From: Sphingomonas sp. Leaf357
GTDB taxonomy: Bacteria > Pseudomonadota > Alphaproteobacteria > Sphingomonadales > Sphingomonadaceae
DNA: 64,000 nucleotides
Assembly (NCBI RefSeq): GCF_001423845.1
Contig: NZ_LMPM01000001.1
Coordinates: 62,001 to 126,000, forward strand
Direction: 5' to 3'
The translations under genes and the position numbers were made by a program. Below the pieces are notes generated by a model. The model saw nothing but the letters and a program-made list of their open reading frames with translations. It made no database searches and was not told the origin of the DNA. Positions 33,953 through 41,602 of this stretch are shown piece after piece. The first letter of the stretch is position 1. The number at the start of each line of letters is the position of its first letter.

Positions 33953-34489
33953 ATCCGACCCCCTATAAACCGGCAGGCGCCGCCGATGAACGGCCCTCGC
34001 TTCAACGAATTCATCCAGTCGCCCAAGGTCCGCGTAATCGACGGGGACGGCGAAAATCTCGGCGTGATGTACACCCGCGAAGCGATGGAGCAGGCGCGCG
34101 AGGTCGGTCTCGACCTGGTCGAAGTGTCGCCCAACGCCGATCCGCCGGTCGCCAAGTTCCTCGATGTCGGCAAGTTCAAGTACGAGGCGCAGAAGAAGGC
34201 GAACCTCGCCCGCAAGAGCCAGAAGACGCAGGAGATCAAGGAGATCAAGATGCGTCCGAACATCGACGACCACGATTACGACACCAAGATGAAGAAGGTG
34301 AACGAGTTCATCGGCGAGGGCGACAAGGTGAAGATCACCCTGCGCTTCCGCGGCCGCGAGCTTTCGCACGGCCAGCTCGGCATGGCGCTGCTCCAGCGCG
34401 TGCAGGCCGATGTGGTCGAAGTCGCCAAGATCGAAGCCTATCCGCGCATGGAAGGCCGGCAGATGCTGATGGTGCTCGCACCCAAATAA
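33953..34489 (+). CDS. infC: Translation initiation factor IF-3
   Basis: A 178-residue IF-3: N-terminal domain with [26 protein letters not shown], a Lys-rich linker helix ([27 protein letters not shown]), and the C-terminal domain to MLMVLAPK. I place the start at an ATC at 33953 because AGGAG (33940-33944) lies eight bases upstream and the resulting N-terminus has the expected length. The first ATG (33986) lacks a ribosome site. Rare start codons in infC are the known basis of IF-3 autoregulation in E. coli (AUU). No rpmI or rplT follows. Confidence 0.95.
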   Translation: MRPPINRQAPPMNGPRFNEFIQSPKVRVIDGDGENLGVMYTREAMEQAREVGLDLVEVSPNADPPVAKFLDVGKFKYEAQKKANLARKSQKTQEIKEIKMRPNIDDHDYDTKMKKVNEFIGEGDKVKITLRFRGRELSHGQLGMALLQRVQADVVEVAKIEAYPRMEGRQMLMVLAPK

Positions 34490-34510
34490 GCTCGGCCACA
34501 AAATATTACA

Positions 34511-34554
34511 CGCCGGCTGGCTGCAAATGCGACATCCGCGATTTGCAGCCGGCG
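34511..34554 (+). terminator. Hairpin after infC
   Basis: Arms GGCTGCAAAT and ATTTGCAGCC, with flanking CGCC/GGCG, form a long stem 22 bases after infC. No T tract follows, so termination is plausible but not certain. Confidence 0.5.
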
Positions 34555-34593
34555 GCGGCACTCTCCCGCATTCCCTAGCGTCACGCAGTCTCA

Positions 34594-34665
34594 CGATTGC
34601 GTAAAGCGCAATCGCGTCTGCCATATCCAGACCGATCCGGCCCGAAATGGCGGTTTTCCGCCATT
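34594..34665 (+). promoter_or_regulatory. Two perfect inverted repeats upstream of the TonB receptor gene
   Basis: CGATTGCG-TAAAG-CGCAATCG (34594-34614) and AATGGCGG-TTTT-CCGCCATT (34646-34665) are two unrelated 8-base perfect dyads in the 250-base leader of the receptor gene. They could be operators or RNA hairpins. A ribosome site (AGGAGAGG, 34729-34736) precedes the ATG at 34743. Confidence 0.45.
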
Positions 34666-34742
34666 CCCGGGGGTGGACCTGCGCGTCGATGGCCCTATGA
34701 GCCGCGACCCTATCGATAAAAAATTCCAGGAGAGGTTTACCG

Positions 34743-37499
34743 ATGCGTAAGACCGCGTTGCTTTTGTCCGCCGCCACGATGGCGATCGCCGCCCCCGCCT
34801 TCGCGCAGGACGCCGCCCCGGCCACCGCAGCCCAGACCGCTCCGGAAACGGCCGCGCCCGTCGCCGAGGCGGCACCCGAAACCAACGAAGCCGGCGAGAT
34901 CATCGTGACCGCCACGCGCCGCAGCGAGCGCCTGTCGAACGTGCCGATCGCCGTGTCCGCCGTGTCGCAGGCCGCGCTGCAGAATTCCGGCGCCACCGAC
35001 ATCCGCCAGCTGGCGCAGCTCGCCCCGTCGCTGCAGGTCTCCTCGACCGGCAGCGAAGCCAACGCCTCGGCCCGTATCCGCGGCATCGGCACGGTCGGCG
35101 ACAATCCCGGCCTCGAAAGTTCGGTCGCGACCTTCATCGACGGCGTCTATCGCAGCCGCACCGGCGCCGGCCTCAACGATCTCGGCGAAGTCGATCGGAT
35201 CGAAGTGCTGCGCGGGCCGCAGGGCACGCTGTCGGGCCGCAACGCCTCGGCCGGCACGATCAGCGTCATCACCAAGCAGCCGGAATTCGAATTCGGCGGC
35301 TATGGCGAGGCGACCTACGGCAATTACAACAATATCCGCGTCGCCGGGGCGCTGACCGGCCCGATCATCGCCGACAAGCTCGCCTTCCGTATCGACGGCG
35401 TGTTCGGCAAGCGGGACGGCTTCTATTACGACACGGTCAACAACACCGATTACAACGACCGCAAGCGCTATTTCGTGCGCGGCCAATTGCTGTTCGAGCC
35501 TTCGTCGGACATCAAGGTCCGACTGATCGGCGATTACACCTATCGCGACGAGAAGTGCTGCGGCGCGGTGTATATCGATACGCGCGAGAAGACCGCCGCG
35601 GCCGGCGGCGGCTACACGATCGCCAACAGCAACCGTATCGTCGACGTGATGACCAGCCTGGGCGCGGTGTTCCCGAGCGCGGGCGATCCGTACAACCGCC
35701 GCATCGCCAACACGCGCGGCCAGGCGTATGGCAACGTCACGAAGGATTATGGCGGGTCGGCGCAGATCGACTGGAACCTGGGCGGCGCCGCGCTCACCTC
35801 GATCACCGCCTACCGCGAATACAAGTCCGCCGGCGCGTCGGACATCGATTATGGCAGCCTCGACATCGGTTCGCGCCCGGCGGACGGCAACAATTACCGA
35901 CAGTTCCACACGTTCAGCCAGGAAGTGCGCCTGAACGGCGAGGCGTTCGGCGGAAAGCTCGACTGGCTGATCGGCGGCTATTACTCGCGTGAGGACCTGG
36001 TCGTCGTCGACAACCTCAAGTTCGGCAGCCAGTATGGCGCGTTCGCCGCCTGCCGCGTGGTCGCGACGATCAACCCGACGGCAGCGTTGCGCAACCCGGC
36101 GGCGGCAGGCTGCCTCAGTGCCGGCGGACGCGCCACGTTGGCCGGCCTGCTCCCGGGCACGACGCCTGCTTTCGGCACTGCGACGAACACGATCCTGGCC
36201 GGGCTCGATCGCCTGTCCACGCTCAACAATCTCGGCGACACACGCTCGGCTTATTATCAGAACAGCCGGAACTTCGCGTTCTTCACGCACAATATCTTCA
36301 AGCTGACCGACCGGCTGAGCCTGACCGGTGGCTTGCGCTACACGCGGGAAACGAAGGACTTCCACGCCGACATCGCCAACAACAACACGATCTGCCCGGC
36401 GCAGCAGGCCGCGCTCGGCTCGCTGCTCGCGAGCCCCTCGGCCACGCTGCAACAGGTCGCCGGTTCGCTCATCACGCTGACCTGCACCGGCAACTCGACA
36501 TCGTTGCTGAGCGGCGTGCCGTTGCGCGACAAGCTGAAGGAAGGCCAGTTCACCGGTACGGCGGTACTGTCGTGGAAGCCGATCGACGACCTGCTGACCT
36601 ATGCGAGCTATTCGCGCGGCTACAAGGCCGGCGGCTACAATCTCGATCGTTCGGATCTGAGCGCCAACGTGTTCACGACGCCGACCGCGGCGAGCGCATC
36701 GCGGCTGCGCTTCGACCCCGAAACGGTCAACGCCTATGAAATCGGCTTCAAGTACAAGACGCGGGCCTTCTCGCTGAACGTCGCCGGGTTCCGCCAGGAA
36801 TTCAGCAACTTCCAGCTGAACACGTTCAACGGCACCAACTATGTCGTGCAGAATATCGGATCGTGCGCGGACAGCCTGAACGGTGCGGATCGCGACGCCA
36901 GCTCGACCACCGGCGCATGCACCGGCAAGGTCAAGTACGGCGTGCTGTCGCAGGGCGTCGAGATCGAGGCGGGCATCTATCCGGCGCGCAACTTCTCGGT
37001 GAACATGGGCTACACGCTGGCCGACACGCACTACAAGAACAACCTGGTCGGCAGCCAGTCCGGCGAGGCGCTCGACTCCGCTTTGTTCCTGTTGCCCGGC
37101 CAGCAGCTGTCGAACGCACCGCGCAACGTGGTGACGATGTCGACCAGCTGGACGCCGTCGATCGGATCGTCGGGCCTGTCCGCTCTGTTCTATGTCGATG
37201 GCCGCATGACCAGCGACTACAATACCGGCTCCGACCTGTACGTCGAGAAGGCGCAGGACGGCTTCTTCCTGATGAACGCACGCGTCGGCCTGCATAAGGA
37301 CAACCAGGCCTGGAGCATCGAGCTTTGGTCGCAGAACCTGCTCAACACGAAGTACGAGCAGGTCGCGTTCAACGCGCCGTTCCAGGGGTCGGGCTCGATC
37401 GACACCGTCCGCGCGTTCGGCGGCACCGGCAACCAGCTGTTCATGGCGTTCCTGGGCGAACCGCGCACCTACGGCATCACGCTGCGCTCGCGCTTCTGA
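34743..37499 (+). CDS. TonB-dependent receptor, 918 aa
   Basis: An outer-membrane 22-strand barrel with plug. The signal peptide ends AFAQ (about residue 22). An Ala/Pro/Thr-rich linker leads to a TonB-box-like EIIVTATRR (near 50). The plug has VPIAVSAVSQAALQNSGATDIRQL and IEVLRGPQGTLSGRNASAGTISVITK. The barrel ends YGITLRSRF with the terminal Phe. It is typical of the large sphingomonad receptors for siderophores, glycans or other ligands. No TonB, ExbBD or transport partner is near, so the ligand is unknown. Paired Cys in extracellular loops are present. Confidence 0.95.
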   Translation: MRKTALLLSAATMAIAAPAFAQDAAPATAAQTAPETAAPVAEAAPETNEAGEIIVTATRRSERLSNVPIAVSAVSQAALQNSGATDIRQLAQLAPSLQVSSTGSEANASARIRGIGTVGDNPGLESSVATFIDGVYRSRTGAGLNDLGEVDRIEVLRGPQGTLSGRNASAGTISVITKQPEFEFGGYGEATYGNYNNIRVAGALTGPIIADKLAFRIDGVFGKRDGFYYDTVNNTDYNDRKRYFVRGQLLFEPSSDIKVRLIGDYTYRDEKCCGAVYIDTREKTAAAGGGYTIANSNRIVDVMTSLGAVFPSAGDPYNRRIANTRGQAYGNVTKDYGGSAQIDWNLGGAALTSITAYREYKSAGASDIDYGSLDIGSRPADGNNYRQFHTFSQEVRLNGEAFGGKLDWLIGGYYSREDLVVVDNLKFGSQYGAFAACRVVATINPTAALRNPAAAGCLSAGGRATLAGLLPGTTPAFGTATNTILAGLDRLSTLNNLGDTRSAYYQNSRNFAFFTHNIFKLTDRLSLTGGLRYTRETKDFHADIANNNTICPAQQAALGSLLASPSATLQQVAGSLITLTCTGNSTSLLSGVPLRDKLKEGQFTGTAVLSWKPIDDLLTYASYSRGYKAGGYNLDRSDLSANVFTTPTAASASRLRFDPETVNAYEIGFKYKTRAFSLNVAGFRQEFSNFQLNTFNGTNYVVQNIGSCADSLNGADRDASSTTGACTGKVKYGVLSQGVEIEAGIYPARNFSVNMGYTLADTHYKNNLVGSQSGEALDSALFLLPGQQLSNAPRNVVTMSTSWTPSIGSSGLSALFYVDGRMTSDYNTGSDLYVEKAQDGFFLMNARVGLHKDNQAWSIELWSQNLLNTKYEQVAFNAPFQGSGSIDTVRAFGGTGNQLFMAFLGEPRTYGITLRSRF

Positions 37500-37578
37500 T
37501 CAGAGATTTTGTGTAAAGCGGCGACCCGTTCCTCGACGTGAGGGACGGGCCGTCGTCGTTTCCACCTGCCACCACCAG

Positions 37579-37659
37579 CGTCATCCCAGCGAAGGCTGGG
37601 ATCTCAAGCGGCCGGCACGGAGCAATTCGCACAAGATCCCAGCCTTCGCTGGGATGACG
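37579..37659. repeat. Palindromic repeat, GTCATCCCAGCGAAGG family
   Basis: Arms CGTCATCCCAGCGAAGGCTG and CAGCCTTCGCTGGGATGACG are perfect complements over 20 bases with about 40 between. It separates the receptor gene from the convergent VOC gene. Confidence 0.93.
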
Positions 37660-37672
37660 AGCGTTGGTGAGA

Positions 37673-38056
37673 TCAACCGACCGGCGGCTCCCACAATTCG
37701 ATCGCATGGCCCTCCGGATCGTGGATGCGCGCGAATTGCCCGGTCTGCGGGTCGTTCCATTCCGGCTTGGTGATGACCTCGATCCCCGCCGCATTCAGCT
37801 GTTCGAGCAGCGAATCGAGATCGCGGACGCGCAGGTTGAGCATGAACTGCTTGTCGGCCGGAAAATAATCCGTGTCCGCCTTGAACGGCGCGAACACCAC
37901 CGGCCCGCCTTCCGCCGCCCAGGACCATTCGTCCGGCGTGCCACCCTCGGCCGAGACGCAGCCGGCGCCGACGCCGAGATGCTCGCGATACCAGGCCGAG
38001 AGCGCGTCCGGATCCTTTGCGCGAAAGAACAGGCCACCAATTCCGAGTACCGGCAT
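37673..38056 (-). CDS. VOC-family (glyoxalase-like) protein
   Basis: A 127-residue two-module VOC protein. The first module is LGIGGLFFRAKDPDALSAWYREHLG, the second FMLNLRVRDLDSLLEQLNAAGIEV ending IHDPEGHAIELWEP, where Glu is the usual metal ligand. Not all VOC metal ligands are clear, so it could be an enzyme or a binding protein. It lies 15 bases downstream of glnD. Confidence 0.9.
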   Translation of the reverse strand: MPVLGIGGLFFRAKDPDALSAWYREHLGVGAGCVSAEGGTPDEWSWAAEGGPVVFAPFKADTDYFPADKQFMLNLRVRDLDSLLEQLNAAGIEVITKPEWNDPQTGQFARIHDPEGHAIELWEPPVG

Positions 38057-38071
38057 CGTCGCGCTCCCTTG

Positions 38072-40816
38072 TTAGGCAGGCTCCATCATATCGACGCCCG
38101 CCGCCGCGTCCAGCAAGCGACGTTCCAGCGCCTTGAGCCGGCTGCTGCCCGAAATCTTGTCGCCGGTCAGATCGGTCAGATAGAAGGTGTCGACCGCGCG
38201 CTCGCCATAAGTCGCGACGTGCGACGAATGGATCGTCACCTTCGACTGGAACAGGGTGTGCGCCAATTGGTGGAGCAAGGCCGGCCGGTCGCGCGCATTG
38301 ACCTCGACCACGGTGAAACGGTTCGACGCCTTGTTGTCGATCAGCACGTTGGGCGCGATCCGGAACGCCTCGGCGCGGGCACGAGGCAGGGGCTTGGCCT
38401 TGAGCCGGTCGCTCAGGCGCCCGCGATTGGCCAGCGCATCCTCGATCCCCGTCTTCAACCGCGCGAGCTGGCCGGAATCGTCGAACGGCCGCCCGAACGG
38501 ATCCTGGACGAGGAAATTGTCCAGCGCCATGCCGTCGCGCGTGGTGTGGATGCGGGCGTCGATGATGTTGCCGCCGGCCGCGTGGATCGCGCCGGCGATG
38601 CGGTAGAACAGCCCCGGATGATCGGCGGCATAGACCGTGACCAGGGTCGCGCCGCGTTCGGGATAGACCTGCGCCGCGATCGAGAGTTGCGCGTCGCCGG
38701 CATCGGCGATCTGGCGGGCGTTGCGCGCCAGCACGTCCTCCGGCTCGGCGACCCAATAGGGTTCGGGCAAGCGCTTGACCAAGCGTGCGAAGGCCACGTC
38801 GTCCCAGCCCAATGCTGTCTTCAGAGCCTCCTGCTTGGCCGCGACACGCTCGCTGCGGCCTTTCTGCTTGTGGCCCAGGCGCAGCACCTCCTCCGCCGCC
38901 TCGTACAGATCGGAGAGCAATTGCCGCTTCCACCCGTTCCACACGCCGGGGCCGACCGCGCGGATGTCGACCACCGTCAGCGCGAGCAGCAGGCGCAGGC
39001 GCTCGGGGCTTTGCACCACGTCGCAGAAATCGAGGATCGTCTTGAAATCCGACAAATCGCGCTTGAACGCGGTGGCCGACATCAGCAGGTGATGCCGCAC
39101 GAGCCACGCCACCGTCTCGGTTTCGGCCGGCGTGCAGCCGAAGCGCGGGCACAGCCGCTCGGCCACTTCCGCGCCCAGGATCGAATGATCCCCGCCGCGC
39201 CCCTTGGCGATATCGTGCAGCAGCACCGCGACATACAGAGCGCGGCGCGAGACGATCTGCGGGAAGATCGCCGTGACCAACGGATGATCGTCGGGCAACG
39301 TGCCGTGTTCGATCTTGCTGAGCAGGCCGATCGCACGGATCGTATGTTCGTCGACCGTGTAATGATGATACATGTCGAACTGCATCTGCGCGACGACGCG
39401 GCCGAAATCGGGAATGAAGCGGCCGAACACGCCCGCCTCGTTCATCCAGCGCAGCACCGTCTCGGGATCGCGCGGGGAGGTCAGCACGTCCAGAAACAGC
39501 GCGTTGGCCTCCGGATTCCGGCGCAGCTCGTCGGCCAGTTTAGCATCGCGCGCGGCGGCGCGCATCGCCAGCGGGTGAATCTCCAGCCCATGCTTGTCGG
39601 CGAGCGCGAACATCTCGATCAGGCGCACCGGTTTCGTCTGCAGGAAATCGTCCGACGGGAGCGCCAGCCGTCCGCGCACCAGCTTGAAGCCGTTCAATTT
39701 GCGCGGGTAGCGCGTCAGCGTCGGCAGCCCGAAGCGACGTCCCCGCGCGGCGAACTTCTCGTCGAGATGCGCGAGGAACACGCCGGTCAGGTTGCCGACC
39801 GTCTTCGCCTGCAGGAAGTAATATTGCATGAAGCGCTCGACGCTCGATTTCCCCGGCCGGTCGGCGAAACGCATCCGCTCGGCGATGTCCTGTTGCAGGT
39901 CGAAGGTCAGTCGGTCCTCGGCCCGGCCGGCAAGACTGTGCAGATGGCAACGCACCGCCCAGAGGAAATTGTCGGCGCGGTGGAACTGGCGATATTCGTC
40001 CGCGCTGAGCAATCCCGCTTCGACCAGTTCGGCGGCGCGCTGCACGTTGTGGGCGTATTTGCCGATCCAGAAGAGCGTGTGCAGATCGCGTAGTCCGCCT
40101 TTGCCCTCCTTCACGTTCGGTTCGACGACGTAGCGCGTGTCGCCCATCTTGCGGTGGCGCACGTCGCGCTCGGCCAGCTTGTCGGCGACGAAACCGCGCG
40201 TATCGGTCTGCACCTCGGCCTTGAAGCGGCGCGACGCCTCTTCGTACAGGGCATCGTCGCCCCAGACGTAGCGCGCCTCGAGCAGGGCGGTGCGGATCGT
40301 GATGTCCGATTTCGCCTGACGCACCATTTCGTCGATCGAGCGGCTGCTATGCCCGACCTTCAGCCCGAGATCCCAGAGCGTGTAGAGCATCGTCTCGATC
40401 ACCTGCTCGGCCCAGCCGGTCTGTTTCCAGGGGGTGAGGAAGCCGATGTCGAGATCGGAATAGGGCGCCATCTCGCCACGCCCATAACCGCCGACCGCGA
40501 TCAGCGTCAGGCGCTCACCCGCCGTGGCATTGCCGACCGGATAGAGGCGCTGGACGATGAAGTCGTAGATCAGGCGCAGCAGCTGATCGGTCAGGAAGGC
40601 CTGCGCCCCGGCGGATTCGAGTCCGCGCGAGGGATGCTCGATCAGGCGGCGCTCGATTTCCACCCGACCGGTCTCCAGCGCGGCCTTGAGCACCGGCACG
40701 GTCGCCCGGCGCAGCGCGACCTTGTCCTCCCCCTCCAGCGCCGCGAGCGCATCGGCGACGGAGCGGCGATCGATGATCGCGCGGCGGTTGGGGAGCGTAT
40801 CGAAGCGGCCGGACAT
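38072..40816 (-). CDS. glnD: [Protein-PII] uridylyltransferase / UMP-removing enzyme
   Basis: A 914-residue bifunctional nitrogen sensor that uridylylates PII when glutamine is low and removes UMP when it is high. Domains: nucleotidyltransferase with VGGYGRGEMAPYSDLDIG (near 109), HD hydrolase with LLHDIAKGRGGDHS (near 535), and two ACT domains near 729 (VYAADHPGLFYRIAGAIH) and 832 (VNARDRPALLHQLAHTLF). The ATG at 40816 follows AGGAAG; an upstream in-frame ATG at 40852 is less likely. Confidence 0.98.
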   Translation of the reverse strand: MSGRFDTLPNRRAIIDRRSVADALAALEGEDKVALRRATVPVLKAALETGRVEIERRLIEHPSRGLESAGAQAFLTDQLLRLIYDFIVQRLYPVGNATAGERLTLIAVGGYGRGEMAPYSDLDIGFLTPWKQTGWAEQVIETMLYTLWDLGLKVGHSSRSIDEMVRQAKSDITIRTALLEARYVWGDDALYEEASRRFKAEVQTDTRGFVADKLAERDVRHRKMGDTRYVVEPNVKEGKGGLRDLHTLFWIGKYAHNVQRAAELVEAGLLSADEYRQFHRADNFLWAVRCHLHSLAGRAEDRLTFDLQQDIAERMRFADRPGKSSVERFMQYYFLQAKTVGNLTGVFLAHLDEKFAARGRRFGLPTLTRYPRKLNGFKLVRGRLALPSDDFLQTKPVRLIEMFALADKHGLEIHPLAMRAAARDAKLADELRRNPEANALFLDVLTSPRDPETVLRWMNEAGVFGRFIPDFGRVVAQMQFDMYHHYTVDEHTIRAIGLLSKIEHGTLPDDHPLVTAIFPQIVSRRALYVAVLLHDIAKGRGGDHSILGAEVAERLCPRFGCTPAETETVAWLVRHHLLMSATAFKRDLSDFKTILDFCDVVQSPERLRLLLALTVVDIRAVGPGVWNGWKRQLLSDLYEAAEEVLRLGHKQKGRSERVAAKQEALKTALGWDDVAFARLVKRLPEPYWVAEPEDVLARNARQIADAGDAQLSIAAQVYPERGATLVTVYAADHPGLFYRIAGAIHAAGGNIIDARIHTTRDGMALDNFLVQDPFGRPFDDSGQLARLKTGIEDALANRGRLSDRLKAKPLPRARAEAFRIAPNVLIDNKASNRFTVVEVNARDRPALLHQLAHTLFQSKVTIHSSHVATYGERAVDTFYLTDLTGDKISGSSRLKALERRLLDAAAGVDMMEPA

Positions 40817-40938
40817 GATCTTCCTGATAGGGCCGTGGAAAGGTGCCGTCACCTGCAGCTTCCATTCATCGCGGCTGGCGCAGGAACGAACAGCGCGAGG
40901 TGATAGTTCTCACGCCGCAACGAATCTGGAGACCATCC

Positions 40939-41505
40939 ATGAACCGACTGACCATCGCCGCCATCGCAACGGCCGCAAGCCTGTTCGCCACCGCCGCGCC
41001 CGCCAGCGCGCAGACCGCACAAGAAACCGCGCGCTTCACCGCCGCGCAGGATCGCCTCAACAACGAACTTCAGCTGTTCCGCCAGGAATCCGACCGCTAC
41101 CGCGCCGCGGTGTCGCGCCGCCCGGGCGGATATCAACAGCCTTATAACGACCCCCGCTACGACGATCCGCGCTACGACAATTCGGGATACGACAATGGTG
41201 GATATCGCCGCGCCGACGATGATTATTACGATCCCCGGACCGATTATCGCAGCGGCAATTATCAGGAGCGCGTGCTGAGCGCCGACGAGCGCGTCTATCG
41301 TGGCACCGACGGCAAATATTATTGCAAGCGCAACGACGGTACGACCGGCCTGATCGTCGGCGCGGCGGGCGGTGCACTGCTCGGCAACGTCATCGACGGT
41401 GGCCGCTCGCGGATCGTCGGCACGCTCCTCGGCGGCGCGGCGGGCGCGCTCGCCGGCAAGGCGATCGACCAGGGCAGCACGAGTAACCAGATCCGCTGCC
41501 GCTGA
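40939..41505 (+). CDS. Secreted glycine-zipper protein, paralogue of the 3.2 kb gene
   Basis: A 188-residue protein: signal peptide ending APASAQ (about residue 25), a helical QTAQETARFTAAQDRLNNELQLFRQESDR segment, a Tyr/Asp-rich stretch with DPRYD repeats, then VYRGTDGKYYCKRNDGTTGLIVGAAGGALLGNVIDGG and a second glycine zipper. The YRG-xG-YYC-R-DGTTGLIVG block and the zipper match the protein at 3207-3803; the N-terminal halves differ. GGAG lies a few bases before the ATG. Probably an envelope protein. Confidence 0.85.
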   Translation: MNRLTIAAIATAASLFATAAPASAQTAQETARFTAAQDRLNNELQLFRQESDRYRAAVSRRPGGYQQPYNDPRYDDPRYDNSGYDNGGYRRADDDYYDPRTDYRSGNYQERVLSADERVYRGTDGKYYCKRNDGTTGLIVGAAGGALLGNVIDGGRSRIVGTLLGGAAGALAGKAIDQGSTSNQIRCR

Positions 41506-41523
41506 TCCCGAGACGAGATAAGA

Positions 41524-41550
41524 GGGGCGGTGCCGGGTCGGCATCGCCCC
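41524..41550. terminator. Bidirectional hairpin between the glycine-zipper gene and mutS
   Basis: Stem GGGGCGGTGCC / GGCATCGCCCC (one mismatch) with a short loop lies between two convergent genes. No T tract is evident. Confidence 0.6.
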
Positions 41551-41602
41551 CTTGGGACGTATATCACGCTACATGCAGGGCGATCCGTTCACCTGGCTAG
41601 CC

